64,000 bases of DNA. Origin: Flectobacillus longus. GTDB taxonomy: Bacteria > Bacteroidota > Bacteroidia > Cytophagales > Spirosomataceae. Location: contig NZ_JASHIC010000028.1 of the NCBI RefSeq assembly GCF_030056705.1, forward strand, positions 1 to 64,000, given 5' to 3'. Positions 38,266-46,295 of this stretch are shown piece after piece. The notes below the pieces were generated by a model, which was not told the DNA's origin, searched no databases, and was given only the letters and a program-made list of their open reading frames with translations. The position numbers and the translations under genes are program-made. Position 1 is the first letter of the stretch. Every line of letters starts with the position of its first letter.

Positions 38266-38363
38266 GTCAAAACAAATTAAGTTAAGATATAAATTCAAGG
38301 TATAAGCACTCGTCAACCAGTGTTTTTCGGATAAAAAATGAGCTGTTTATAATCTATTGCTTT

Positions 38364-39356
38364 TTATAAGCCTAAAAAACCTTTGATAGATAGTGATAAA
38401 CGTACCTCTGTGCTACTTTTTACCGAAAGTTTTGTCAAATCAAGATTTCCTGAAAGGTTCAAGAATGAGTTTAGCGCTACAGACGAATTAGCATCGCCCG
38501 AGCTTTTGAAGGAAGCAAAATGGATTTCGTAATCTCCTTCTTCCAAGAATGATACCTTAAAATTACCTGCGGCATCTACCTTGGCACTCGATACGGCATT
38601 CTTAAACTCTACTGAACTTTCTCCCTGACCCTTTGTTTCAACGTTTTGGTTGAACTCCCCTTTTTTATACACAAAGGCTACTACATTACCCATTGTGGCT
38701 GCATTATAACCACTCACTTGTCCAGAAATAGTACCCGTAGCCGTTTTGTTTACCACTCGAATCGAGGATTGTAACTCGCCGTAGGTTACAAAAGAGTATT
38801 GTTTTTGTGCATTTTCATTGAATGTTTTAATCGCTTTGCGTAAATCAAAATCTACCATCAAATCGGTTGTGCCATCCTGACTAATGGTAAAAGGTTTTGT
38901 ATTTAGGTCAAGATAGTTACGGGCATTTCCCGAAATAACTAGTTTACTTTTTGTACCATCAGCCTTAAGAATGTAAGACCCTGGTGCATTTCCCATTGCA
39001 TCTTTTTCATAATCAAAGAAAAAAGTCAATTTTGAATAAGTACCTGCTTGCAACTGCCCTTCGCCAAGCGTTAGGAAATTTCCGTTGTTAAGTTCTGCAA
39101 TATTGACCGTTTTAGGACCTTTGAAAGCATCGAAAACTCTACCATCAACACGTACTTCAGTGATTGTAACAAAAGCACCTTTAACTTCGGCATTGTCGAT
39201 AGGAGCATCCGTCACGCCAATGCGTACTTGACCTTTGGGTGCGTTAGGGTCTTGCTGAACAGGCTCGATGCTATCTTCGTTTTTGCTACAAGACCATTGA
39301 ATCATACCAGCGCCTATTACAGCTAGGGCCAATGTAAGGAATTTGTTAGTTTTCAT
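38364..39356 (-). CDS. DUF4382 domain lipoprotein
   Basis: 330 aa. Lipoprotein signal ending WSC (Cys23), then the DUF4382 block GQVRIGVTDAPIDNAEVKGAFVTITEVRVDG (about 42-72) to about residue 190, and a carboxypeptidase-regulatory-like beta domain (about 210-290, DAAGNFKVSFLEEGDYEIHFASF). Probably outer-membrane or periplasmic; function unknown. Single-gene unit. Confidence 0.88.
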   Translation of the reverse strand: MKTNKFLTLALAVIGAGMIQWSCSKNEDSIEPVQQDPNAPKGQVRIGVTDAPIDNAEVKGAFVTITEVRVDGRVFDAFKGPKTVNIAELNNGNFLTLGEGQLQAGTYSKLTFFFDYEKDAMGNAPGSYILKADGTKSKLVISGNARNYLDLNTKPFTISQDGTTDLMVDFDLRKAIKTFNENAQKQYSFVTYGELQSSIRVVNKTATGTISGQVSGYNAATMGNVVAFVYKKGEFNQNVETKGQGESSVEFKNAVSSAKVDAAGNFKVSFLEEGDYEIHFASFKSSGDANSSVALNSFLNLSGNLDLTKLSVKSSTEVRLSLSIKGFLGL

Positions 39357-39729
39357 AAATAAGGAAAAATTTAAGGGAATAAAGTAAAGGACGTAAAGCC
39401 ATCGTTTGAAGACTTTTGTACTTAACTAACGATAAGAATTGTGACTCAGATTTAATTATCACCCAATGATGTGGTCAAAAAAAGGCAACGTTTTTCTAAA
39501 ACACTCATTTTAAACTTTTTCAGAAAAACTACTTTATATGCTGCTTCACATGATTGGGTGACGAAATAGAGATATGAGAATTGGTTTTCGGAATAAAATT
39601 TACCAGCCCTATTTCGATAAATTAGTACAAATTCGAAATCAAATATCCTCAATCCGAATACCGAAGTCGCTGTTATTTCTTCCCTAAAAATGCACTATCT
39701 TTGCACCTCAATTAAAACAATCAAACAAC
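39357..39729. other. Divergent intergenic region before prfB
   Basis: 373 bases; apart from the prfB promoter candidate I see no gene, repeat or strong dyad. Confidence 0.5.
39696..39703 (+). promoter_or_regulatory. prfB promoter -7 element
   Basis: TATCTTTG followed by CA is a textbook Bacteroidota -7 element (TAnnTTTG), 26 nt upstream of the prfB ATG. Confidence 0.6.
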
Positions 39730-40804
39730 ATGACAAGAGACAGGTTCAATGACCTGAAAGCCAGAGTAGAGGCTTTGAGGAGGTATCTTTGACTACGATA
39801 ACAAGAAGTACCAAATTTCAGAATTAGAAACCATCACGCTAGATCCTGAATTTTGGAATGACCCCAAAAAAGCAGAAAGCATCATGCGCCAAATGCGTGA
39901 ACTGAAGTTCTGGACAGCAGGTTTTGATAAAGCTAATGGACATTTAGGCGATTTAGAAACTATGTTTGAGTTTTATGACCTTGGCGAAGCTTCTGAGGCA
40001 GAGGTAGATGCCGAAGGCGAAAAACTGGAAAAACAGCTAGGCGAACTCGAATTCCGCAAAATGATGTCTGACGAAGGCGATAATATGTCTGCCGTATTAG
40101 AAATCAACGCAGGAGCAGGAGGGACAGAGTCGCAAGACTGGGCAGCTATGCTGATGCGTATGTATATCATGTGGGGCGAAAAAAACAACTTCAAAGTAAG
40201 AGAAGTAGACCATAACGATGGCGATGTAGCGGGTGTTAAATCCGTGACACTCGAAATTGATGGCGAATTTGCCTATGGAAATCTTAAGTCCGAAAATGGG
40301 GTACACCGCTTAGTTCGTATTTCTCCATTTGACTCCAATGCTCGTCGTCATACTTCTTTTGCGTCGGTATATGTATATCCATTGGCCGATGATACGATTG
40401 AAATTGATGTTAATCCAGCCGATATCGAATGGGATACTTTCCGTTCGGGAGGAGCAGGTGGTCAGAACGTAAACAAAGTAGAAACAGCAGTACGTTTGAC
40501 GCACAAACCTTCGGGTATTATTATTGCTTGTCAGCAAGAGCGTTCACAGCTACAAAACAAGGAGGTTGCCCTACGATTATTGAAGTCTAAACTCTATCAA
40601 ATCGAAATCGAAAAGCGTAATGCTGCTCGTGCCGAGGTAGAAGCAGGAAAGAAAAAGATTGAGTGGGGTTCACAAATCCGTAGTTATGTCCTCGACGACC
40701 GTCGTGTAAAAGACCATAGAACCAATTACCAGACTTCTAATACAGATGCTGTATTAAACGGTGAAATCAACGAATTCATCAAAGCTTATTTGATGGAACA
40801 ATAG
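39730..40804 (+). CDS. prfB: Peptide chain release factor 2, programmed +1 frameshift
   Basis: RF2 recognises UGA and UAA stop codons. It is encoded in two frames. The first 20 codons run from the ATG at 39730 ([20 protein letters not shown]) to an in-frame TGA at 39790-39792; translation continues in the +1 frame from GAC at 39791, giving 357 aa. The shift site TAT CTT TGA C is preceded by the Shine-Dalgarno-like AGGAGG (39778-39783), the standard autoregulatory arrangement: low RF2 favours shifting. The product has the stop-codon-reading SPF motif ([18 protein letters not shown]) and GGQ in [11 protein letters not shown] near residue 245. Confidence 0.97.
39778..39793 (+). promoter_or_regulatory. 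Programmed +1 frameshift signal of prfB
   Basis: AGGAGGTATCTTTGAC: internal Shine-Dalgarno, slippery CTT and in-frame TGA followed by C. Matches the conserved RF2 recoding site. Confidence 0.97.
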
Positions 40805-40811
40805 TTTCAGT

Positions 40812-40957
40812 TGAATTGAGTGAATGAGAGCTTGAGTGATTATTAAAAATACATTGTCATTGGTAGAGACGTAATGCTTTGCGTCTTAAGCCGAGTTAGA
40901 CATAGCATATTATTACCCCAAAAGCGGTCAGAAATTGTTTTTCTGACCGCTTTTTTT
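40812..40957. repeat. Composite palindromic intergenic repeat, copy D (left half)
   Basis: Outer module TTGAATTGAGTGAATGAGAG then GAGTGATTATT, middle module TAGAGACGTAATGCTTTGCG (from about 40864) then TCTTAAGCC, and the central hairpin. Here the element lies between two genes on the same strand. Confidence 0.72.
40920..40957. terminator. Terminator downstream of prfB
   Basis: AAAAGCGGTCAGAAA (40920-40934) pairs perfectly with TTTCTGACCGCTTTT (40940-40954) and is followed by more T. Confidence 0.82.
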
Positions 40958-40966
40958 AATGAAATT

Positions 40967-41031
40967 GATGTCGCGGCAACTCTTGTAGTTGCTATTTTGA
41001 AGGCAGCAACTGCAATGGTTGCCACTACATC
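40967..41031. repeat. Nested double palindrome
   Basis: Arms 40967-40993 and 41005-41031 are inverted copies with 22 of 27 positions matching. Each arm is itself a hairpin: GCAAC-7 nt-GTTGC at 40976-40992 and 41006-41022. No T-run. Confidence 0.6.
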
Positions 41032-41365
41032 CAAAAATACTAATCATAAGAACTCTTTTGGGCAAAATGAAATCCTTCATAACAACCCTAATTTATGACT
41101 CACAATGCCACATGAATACATAAATAAGTAAAATCACTCAAACCCTCCATCACAATTCACTCAATTGATAATAAGTTTGGTTTCAGGTTTTTAATGCCAA
41201 AGTATTTATGGTAAATTTGTTATTTAAAAGAAAATTTGTTTTGTGGAACTAGGCTTGGAGAGAGGTTTTTGTGGAAAATGATTGTCAAAACGGACAATAA
41301 AAGATAACCTAACCATCGAATTCGTTTAGTTTAGCAATAGACTGAATAGGAAATTAGAGAAGAAG

Positions 41366-44300
41366 ATGTTGAAAAGATTATTAGCGTTAAGTTGTATTAT
41401 AACCCTATTGTTAGGTGCCCTAGTTGTGGCAACGGATGTTTCGTCGGCTTCACCGCTTGAACAGCAAAGAGCCCGAAAGCGTCGCCATGTGAGCCGCAAA
41501 AGTAGTCGATCACGCAAAAGTCGTGCACGTGTTCGTCGTGTGGCAATAGCGCACCCGATTGCTAATATGGTTTTTACACCACCCAATGCTCCACTTTTCA
41601 ACACCAGCAGTATTTTACTAGAAAATCAATGGGTTGATAGTGTATTTACAACTTTGACAGATGACCAAAAAATAGGTCAGTTTTTCATGTTGGCTGTACA
41701 TCCCAATAATGGAGAAGGACATTTCAAAAAAGTCGAAACTCTTGTCAATAATTATGGAGTAGGAGGAGTAATTTTCTTCAAAAGCGAACCTCACCTTCAA
41801 GCACAAATCAATAACCGTCTTCAATCACAAGCTCGTGTTCCTTTATTAGTATCCATCGATGGCGAATGGGGTTTGGCTATGCGTATGAATTATACGATGG
41901 CTTTTCCGAAACAAATTACCCTTGGTGCGATTCAAGACAACGACTTGATTTATCGTATGGGGCAAGAAATTGCTCGTCAATGTAAGCGTTTGGGTGTGCA
42001 TCTCAATTTTGCTCCTGTAGTAGATATCAACAGCAACCCTAATAATCCGATTATTGGACACCGTTCTTTCGGTGAGCTACGCGAGAATGTAGCTGCCAAA
42101 AGTAGTGCTTATATGCGTGGTATGCAGGCCGAGCAGTTACTTGCTTGTGCCAAACATTTTCCGGGGCATGGCGATACACATGGAGACTCCCATCGTACCT
42201 TACCTCAATTGGCTTATAGTGCACAACGCCTCAAGGATATGGAGTTGTATCCTTTCCAACGATTAATTAATGATTCTATCAAGTCTGTTATTGTTGGACA
42301 CCTCCAAGTACCAGTATATGATTGGAAACCTGCCACGCTTTCTCCAACTATTGTGACAAATTTGTTGAAACAAGAAATGGGTTTTAAAGGATTAGTTATT
42401 ACTGATGCCTTAAATATGCGTGGAGTTCAAACATCTCCTCATATACCCGGTGGCGTAGATTTGCAAGCGTTTTTGGCAGGAAATGATATTTTGTTATACT
42501 CTGAAAATATTCCAGAAGGTATCAAAAAAATCAAAGAAGCCATTACCAATGGCACCATTCCACAAGCGGAGGTAGATTATAGAGTAAAGAAAATTTTACA
42601 TGCTAAATATTGGGTAGGGTTAAACAAATTCAAATATGTTGAGACTACTAACCTATATCAAGACCTTCATACGCAAGAGGCAGCAGCCATTCGTCAAGAG
42701 TTATTCAATGGTGCTGTGACTTTGGTGAAAAATGACCAGACTTTACTTCCAATGAGTGGGGGAGACAAAAAATTGGTTTCAGTCGGTCTTGATATCAGTC
42801 CTGATAATAGTTTTGAAAGGGCTTTGGATCAATACGGTAACTTCCAACATTTTACTAGCGGAGGCAAAAATTCTGAGGCATTTTATAATGAAGTCCTTCG
42901 CTCAGTAGACTCAACTAGCACGGTGGTTGTTGGGATTCATGATTTGAAAAACACGCCATATACACGCTACGGAGTAAGTACTTCAATGCAGGAGTTTATC
43001 AAAAAACTAGAAAAGAAAACCAATGTCATTCTATGTGTTTTTGGAAACCCTTACAGTTTAAAATATTTTAACGAGTCCAAAACCGTAATTTGTGGCTACG
43101 AGGATGTGTCTGAAGCGCACAAAGCAGTTGCTAATGTGATTTTTGGTCGACTTTCAGCCAAAGGAAAACTTCCAGTATCTGTAGAAGGATTGTACAAAGC
43201 AGGAGATGGTATTATTACCAATCAAACAGGATTGGTACAAGATGGTAATCCTGAAGGTTTGGGTTTTAATACCACAACACTTAACCAAATAGATACGATT
43301 GTTCAGAGTGCCATTGAGCAAAAAGCTTTTCCCGGCTGTCAAGTGGTGGTAGCTCGTAAAGGACAAATTGTATATCAGAAAAACTTCGGACGGCTAAGTT
43401 ATGAGTCGTCCAGCAATCCAGTCAACGACCAAACCATTTATGATTTGGCATCAGTGACCAAAGTATCAGCCACCTTACAAGCCATTATGGCTTTATACGA
43501 TCAAAAGAAAATAGACCTTGAACAAAAGGTCTCTTTTTATTTAGAGGAGTTACGTGGCACCAACAAAGAACATATTACCATCAAAGATGTGCTTTGGCAT
43601 CAGGCAGGGTTAGTAGCTTATATCCCTTTTTGGAATCGTACACGCACACCTTTAGGTTGGAAAAATGAATATTACAGCAATATCGAATCGTCAGAATACC
43701 CATTGCAAGTAGCCGAAGGAATGTATGCCAAAACTGCCATTCGTGATTCTGTTTGGCATTGGGTAATTCAATCGTCGTTGACTGGTAAAAAAGACAAAGA
43801 AGGACATTACGGATTTGTCTACAGTGATTTGGGTTTGATTATGATGCAACATTTAGTAGAAAAAGTATCAGGTCAACCTTTGGATATTTTTGTAAAAAAC
43901 ACGTTTTATCAGCCATTAGGGCTAGCTACTACGGGCTATAATCCTTTACAACGTTTTCCAAAAGTTCAGATGGCACCGACTGAAAACGATAAGGTTTTTA
44001 GAGAGAGATTACTACAAGGAACGGTACAAGACCAAACCGCTGCCATGTTGGGAGGGGTATCTGGACATGCAGGTTTGTTTAGTTCAGCCAAAGATTTGGC
44101 TATTTTGATGCAAATGAATTTACTCAAAGGCTCGTATGCTGGCAAAAAGTACTTGGAAGAAAGTACTGTCGAATATTTTACCCAAACCAAATCTCCAAGA
44201 AGTCATCGCTCATTGGGCTGGGATAGATTGCCATCAGGAGGCTCTAGTAGCTATATATCTTCTTTGGTATCACCCACCTCGTATGGACACTCAGGCTATA

Positions 44301-44449
44301 CAGGCACGCTTGTGTGGGTAGACCCAACCAAGGAAATCGTATTTGTATTTCTATCTAACAGAGTAAATACTTCAGCTGAAAACACCAAAATCAATACATT
44401 AGGTATTCGTAGAAAAGTAATGGATGTGGTTTATAAAGCGTTGAAATAG
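41366..44449 (+). CDS. Fusion of NagZ-like GH3 beta-N-acetylglucosaminidase and serine beta-lactamase-like hydrolase
   Basis: 1027 aa exported protein. The signal peptide is followed by a very basic Arg/Ser linker (residues about 37-58, RKRRHVSRKSSRSRKSR). The GH3 domain carries the NagZ signature AKHFPGHGDTHGDSHRTLP (about 261-280) with the Asp/His dyad, then LVITDALNMRGV. The C-terminal half (about 640-1027) is a class C beta-lactamase/PBP-like domain with SVTK (about 695, SxxK), YSD (YxN position) and HSG (about 975, KTG position). NagZ cleaves GlcNAc-anhydroMurNAc muropeptides, so a peptidoglycan-turnover role outside the inner membrane is likely; the hydrolase may act on stem peptides or esters. 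Confidence 0.9.
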   Translation: MLKRLLALSCIITLLLGALVVATDVSSASPLEQQRARKRRHVSRKSSRSRKSRARVRRVAIAHPIANMVFTPPNAPLFNTSSILLENQWVDSVFTTLTDDQKIGQFFMLAVHPNNGEGHFKKVETLVNNYGVGGVIFFKSEPHLQAQINNRLQSQARVPLLVSIDGEWGLAMRMNYTMAFPKQITLGAIQDNDLIYRMGQEIARQCKRLGVHLNFAPVVDINSNPNNPIIGHRSFGELRENVAAKSSAYMRGMQAEQLLACAKHFPGHGDTHGDSHRTLPQLAYSAQRLKDMELYPFQRLINDSIKSVIVGHLQVPVYDWKPATLSPTIVTNLLKQEMGFKGLVITDALNMRGVQTSPHIPGGVDLQAFLAGNDILLYSENIPEGIKKIKEAITNGTIPQAEVDYRVKKILHAKYWVGLNKFKYVETTNLYQDLHTQEAAAIRQELFNGAVTLVKNDQTLLPMSGGDKKLVSVGLDISPDNSFERALDQYGNFQHFTSGGKNSEAFYNEVLRSVDSTSTVVVGIHDLKNTPYTRYGVSTSMQEFIKKLEKKTNVILCVFGNPYSLKYFNESKTVICGYEDVSEAHKAVANVIFGRLSAKGKLPVSVEGLYKAGDGIITNQTGLVQDGNPEGLGFNTTTLNQIDTIVQSAIEQKAFPGCQVVVARKGQIVYQKNFGRLSYESSSNPVNDQTIYDLASVTKVSATLQAIMALYDQKKIDLEQKVSFYLEELRGTNKEHITIKDVLWHQAGLVAYIPFWNRTRTPLGWKNEYYSNIESSEYPLQVAEGMYAKTAIRDSVWHWVIQSSLTGKKDKEGHYGFVYSDLGLIMMQHLVEKVSGQPLDIFVKNTFYQPLGLATTGYNPLQRFPKVQMAPTENDKVFRERLLQGTVQDQTAAMLGGVSGHAGLFSSAKDLAILMQMNLLKGSYAGKKYLEESTVEYFTQTKSPRSHRSLGWDRLPSGGSSSYISSLVSPTSYGHSGYTGTLVWVDPTKEIVFVFLSNRVNTSAENTKINTLGIRRKVMDVVYKALK

Positions 44450-44491
44450 GGTAGAAATATCAGGAATCAAAAATTCCCTAGCTTTCCAAAA

Positions 44492-45265
44492 TCATACAGA
44501 AGCTTGATTATATTTTTCAAAAACCTTTGCTACTTCTTCCAAAAACTCTGGTTTGTCCTCAAAGGCATTGCCAATCGTGATAATATCGGCTCCTGCTTCT
44601 AGGGCTTGAGCTACCTTTTCAGGCGTATTTAGTCCTCCTCCTACAATCAACGGAATATCAATCATCCCTCTCACTGCCTGAATCAACTTGGCAGGAACAG
44701 GTATTTCGGCTCCACTGCCTGCATCCAAATAAATTAATTTCATCCCTAAATATTGTCCAGCCAAGGCAGTACAAGCGGCAATATCTGGTTTGTTGTTTGG
44801 AATTGGCGTGGTATTAGACATATACGAAACCGTTGTCGGGCGACCACTCTCAATAAGCAAATAACCTGTCGATAATACCTCTAGCTGGCTTTGTTTGAGC
44901 AAAGGAGCAGCAACCACATGTTGACCAATCAAAAACTCAGGATTTCGTCCAGAAAGCAATGACAAAAACAAAATGGCATCGGCTGATGGCTCGATATGCA
45001 AGCTATTTCCTGGAAAAAGAATGACAGGCTTAGAAGTCTGCGATTTAATTTGACTAATCACAGACTGGATAGAAGGTGTGGTAATAAGACTACCACCCAC
45101 CAAAAAGAAATCTATTGGATAGGTATTACAAAGAGCCAACAACTTCGATAAAGATTCTGCATCCACTTTATCAGGGTCGATAAGCACCGCTAGCGCCTTT
45201 TTTCGTTGCTCTTTAAAGCTATTCAGTTGTTGGAGTAAGGTTGTTGTTGTCGTCTGCATCAGCAT
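44492..45265 (-). CDS. Geranylgeranylglyceryl phosphate synthase, bacterial group II
   Basis: 257 aa TIM-barrel prenyltransferase. KALAVLIDPDK near the N-terminus, DFFLVGGSL, PVILFPGNS, LIYLDAGSGAEIPVP and PLIVGGGLNTPEKV are the PcrB/GGGPS phosphate- and substrate-binding blocks. Joins a polyprenyl diphosphate to sn-glycerol-1-phosphate, the first step to archaeal-type ether lipids; members occur in Bacteroidota, where the product's use is unclear. The start (45265, or 45259) lies inside the upstream membrane-protein gene, overlapping by 41-47 bases in another frame. Confidence 0.92.
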   Translation of the reverse strand: MLMQTTTTTLLQQLNSFKEQRKKALAVLIDPDKVDAESLSKLLALCNTYPIDFFLVGGSLITTPSIQSVISQIKSQTSKPVILFPGNSLHIEPSADAILFLSLLSGRNPEFLIGQHVVAAPLLKQSQLEVLSTGYLLIESGRPTTVSYMSNTTPIPNNKPDIAACTALAGQYLGMKLIYLDAGSGAEIPVPAKLIQAVRGMIDIPLIVGGGLNTPEKVAQALEAGADIITIGNAFEDKPEFLEEVAKVFEKYNQASV

Positions 45266-45647
45266 TAATAGATTCTTTCATCAGCGAAATCGCTTCTAAG
45301 ATTTTGTCTTTAGCAATGGCAATCAAAAAAGACATGATATATCCTTTGATTGAGCTAATAATCCATGACTCTTCTTTGGGTTCTTTAACGGCTACGGGAA
45401 GATTGGTATTTTCATCGTAGACGATTTCTTTCACCTTCGTTTTTTTATCGGTAGGCGAAAGCCATCTGAACAGTAAATAAGTGCCCAACAAAACGCCACC
45501 AATGACCAAAGTGGCTGTACCAACTTTAGTAGCTTCGGTTTTGAGAGTGATTACTTGCGTGTCGATTTTATTTTTATATTCCTGTGCTTCTTGCTGCAAT
45601 TGCTCCTTGCGAGCAGCTGTGTTTGGTGAACTCAATGCTGGTAACAT
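45219..45647 (-). CDS. Single-pass membrane protein, unknown function
   Basis: 142 aa: an N-terminal Gln/Lys-rich amphipathic stretch (about 12-40, possible coiled coil), one membrane helix (about 43-63, GTATLVIGGVLLGTYLLFRWL), and a charged part with a second amphipathic segment (SIKGYIMSFLIAIAKDKILEAI). No named family recognised. Its 3' end overlaps the GGGP synthase start, and a holin-like membrane gene lies upstream on the same strand, so the three may form one envelope operon. Confidence 0.7.
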   Translation of the reverse strand: MLPALSSPNTAARKEQLQQEAQEYKNKIDTQVITLKTEATKVGTATLVIGGVLLGTYLLFRWLSPTDKKTKVKEIVYDENTNLPVAVKEPKEESWIISSIKGYIMSFLIAIAKDKILEAISLMKESINADADDNNNLTPTTE

Positions 45648-45885
45648 AAGGGATAGGGCTTTTATCTCGAAAGATTTGAATGAAAAACGATTGATAAACC
45701 TTTTGATTCAAACGAAAAACACATTTCTAAACATTCAAAAATTAGGGTATAAATGTTTAGAAAAATACCAATCAATGCATCAAGCACTTCTACAACCCTT
45801 AGGCGTGGAAAGCTCTTTGCGTTCAAAACTAGGAAAAAAAGTATTCTTTTCTGTGAAAATTCTTCAAAAATGAGTTTCCGAGCTA

Positions 45886-46224
45886 CTATTCAACCGTATT
45901 GGTTGAGGGAGCTTTGAGCGGTTCGTTTTCCTGTAAAGGTTGTTTGAGAAGAAAAAATACAAGCCCTGTAATGATACCAAGTAGGCTTGTGACAATCACA
46001 AATCCTAAAAAGTCACTATGCGTAAGATGATTTAGGTAGAGGGCAAAAGTAATGAAGACAAAGACAAGGAAAATGGCAGAAACTATGCCCAAAACAAGCA
46101 GTAACACCAGCTTTTTGATGGCTGCTTCAATGCGTTCTTGAACTTCAATCTGAGTTAGTTCAATTTGAGTTTGTACGTATTTGTACAAATTATCGACCAA
46201 GCCGTTGGGTTCTAAAAGTTTCAT
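45886..46224 (-). CDS. Phage-holin-3-like (PF07332-type) small membrane protein
   Basis: 112 aa: an amphipathic N-terminal helix (NLYKYVQTQIELTQIEVQERIEAAIKK) followed by two hydrophobic helices (about 37-63 and 70-94). The layout is that of the putative actinobacterial holin-X/Phage_holin_3_6 group, widespread as chromosomal genes next to YtxH/DUF-type membrane proteins; a true phage holin role is unlikely here. About 240 bp upstream of the single-pass membrane gene, same strand. Confidence 0.75.
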   Translation of the reverse strand: MKLLEPNGLVDNLYKYVQTQIELTQIEVQERIEAAIKKLVLLLVLGIVSAIFLVFVFITFALYLNHLTHSDFLGFVIVTSLLGIITGLVFFLLKQPLQENEPLKAPSTNTVE

Positions 46225-46235
46225 ATTTTTGAATC

Positions 46236-46290
46236 AGCCCGAACCTTAGTTCGGAGGTTTATGGATGAACTCCGAACTAAGGTTCGGGCT
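46236..46290. repeat. Perfect 21-bp inverted repeat with nested palindromes
   Basis: Arms 46236-46256 and 46270-46290 are exact complements; each arm contains its own palindrome CCGAAC-4 nt-GTTCGG. It lies between the M14 peptidase stop and the holin-like gene start, without a good T-run. It could be a terminator, a REP-like repeat or a dimer-binding site. Confidence 0.7.
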
Positions 46291-46295
46291 ATATA

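Larger units (their letters stand above)
38041..38363. other. Intergenic region upstream of lpdA
   Basis: Contains the lpdA -7 candidate and the DUF4382 terminator. The remaining AT-rich sequence shows nothing further. Confidence 0.55.
40805..41365. other. Repeat-rich intergenic region between prfB and the NagZ-like gene
   Basis: Contains the left half of a composite repeat (40812-40957), a nested double palindrome (40967-41031) and detached outer-module remnants (AAATCACTCAAACC, AATTCACTCAATTG, about 41130-41166). The open frame at 40874-41098 is made of these repeats and is not taken as a gene. Confidence 0.6.

Noticed and set aside
39790-39792. prfB as a pseudogene because of an in-frame stop
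   Set aside because: The stop lies in the exact RF2 recoding signal, and the downstream protein is intact.
40874-41098. Plus-strand 74-codon open frame after prfB
   Set aside because: It consists of the terminator hairpin and nested palindrome; no protein-like features.
45481-45873. Plus-strand 130-codon frame antisense to the membrane-protein gene
   Set aside because: It mostly mirrors the real minus-strand gene and has no domain, signal or sensible start context.
45886-46224. Prophage remnant suggested by a holin-like gene
   Set aside because: No lysin, structural or integrase genes nearby; chromosomal proteins of this type are common in Bacteroidota.
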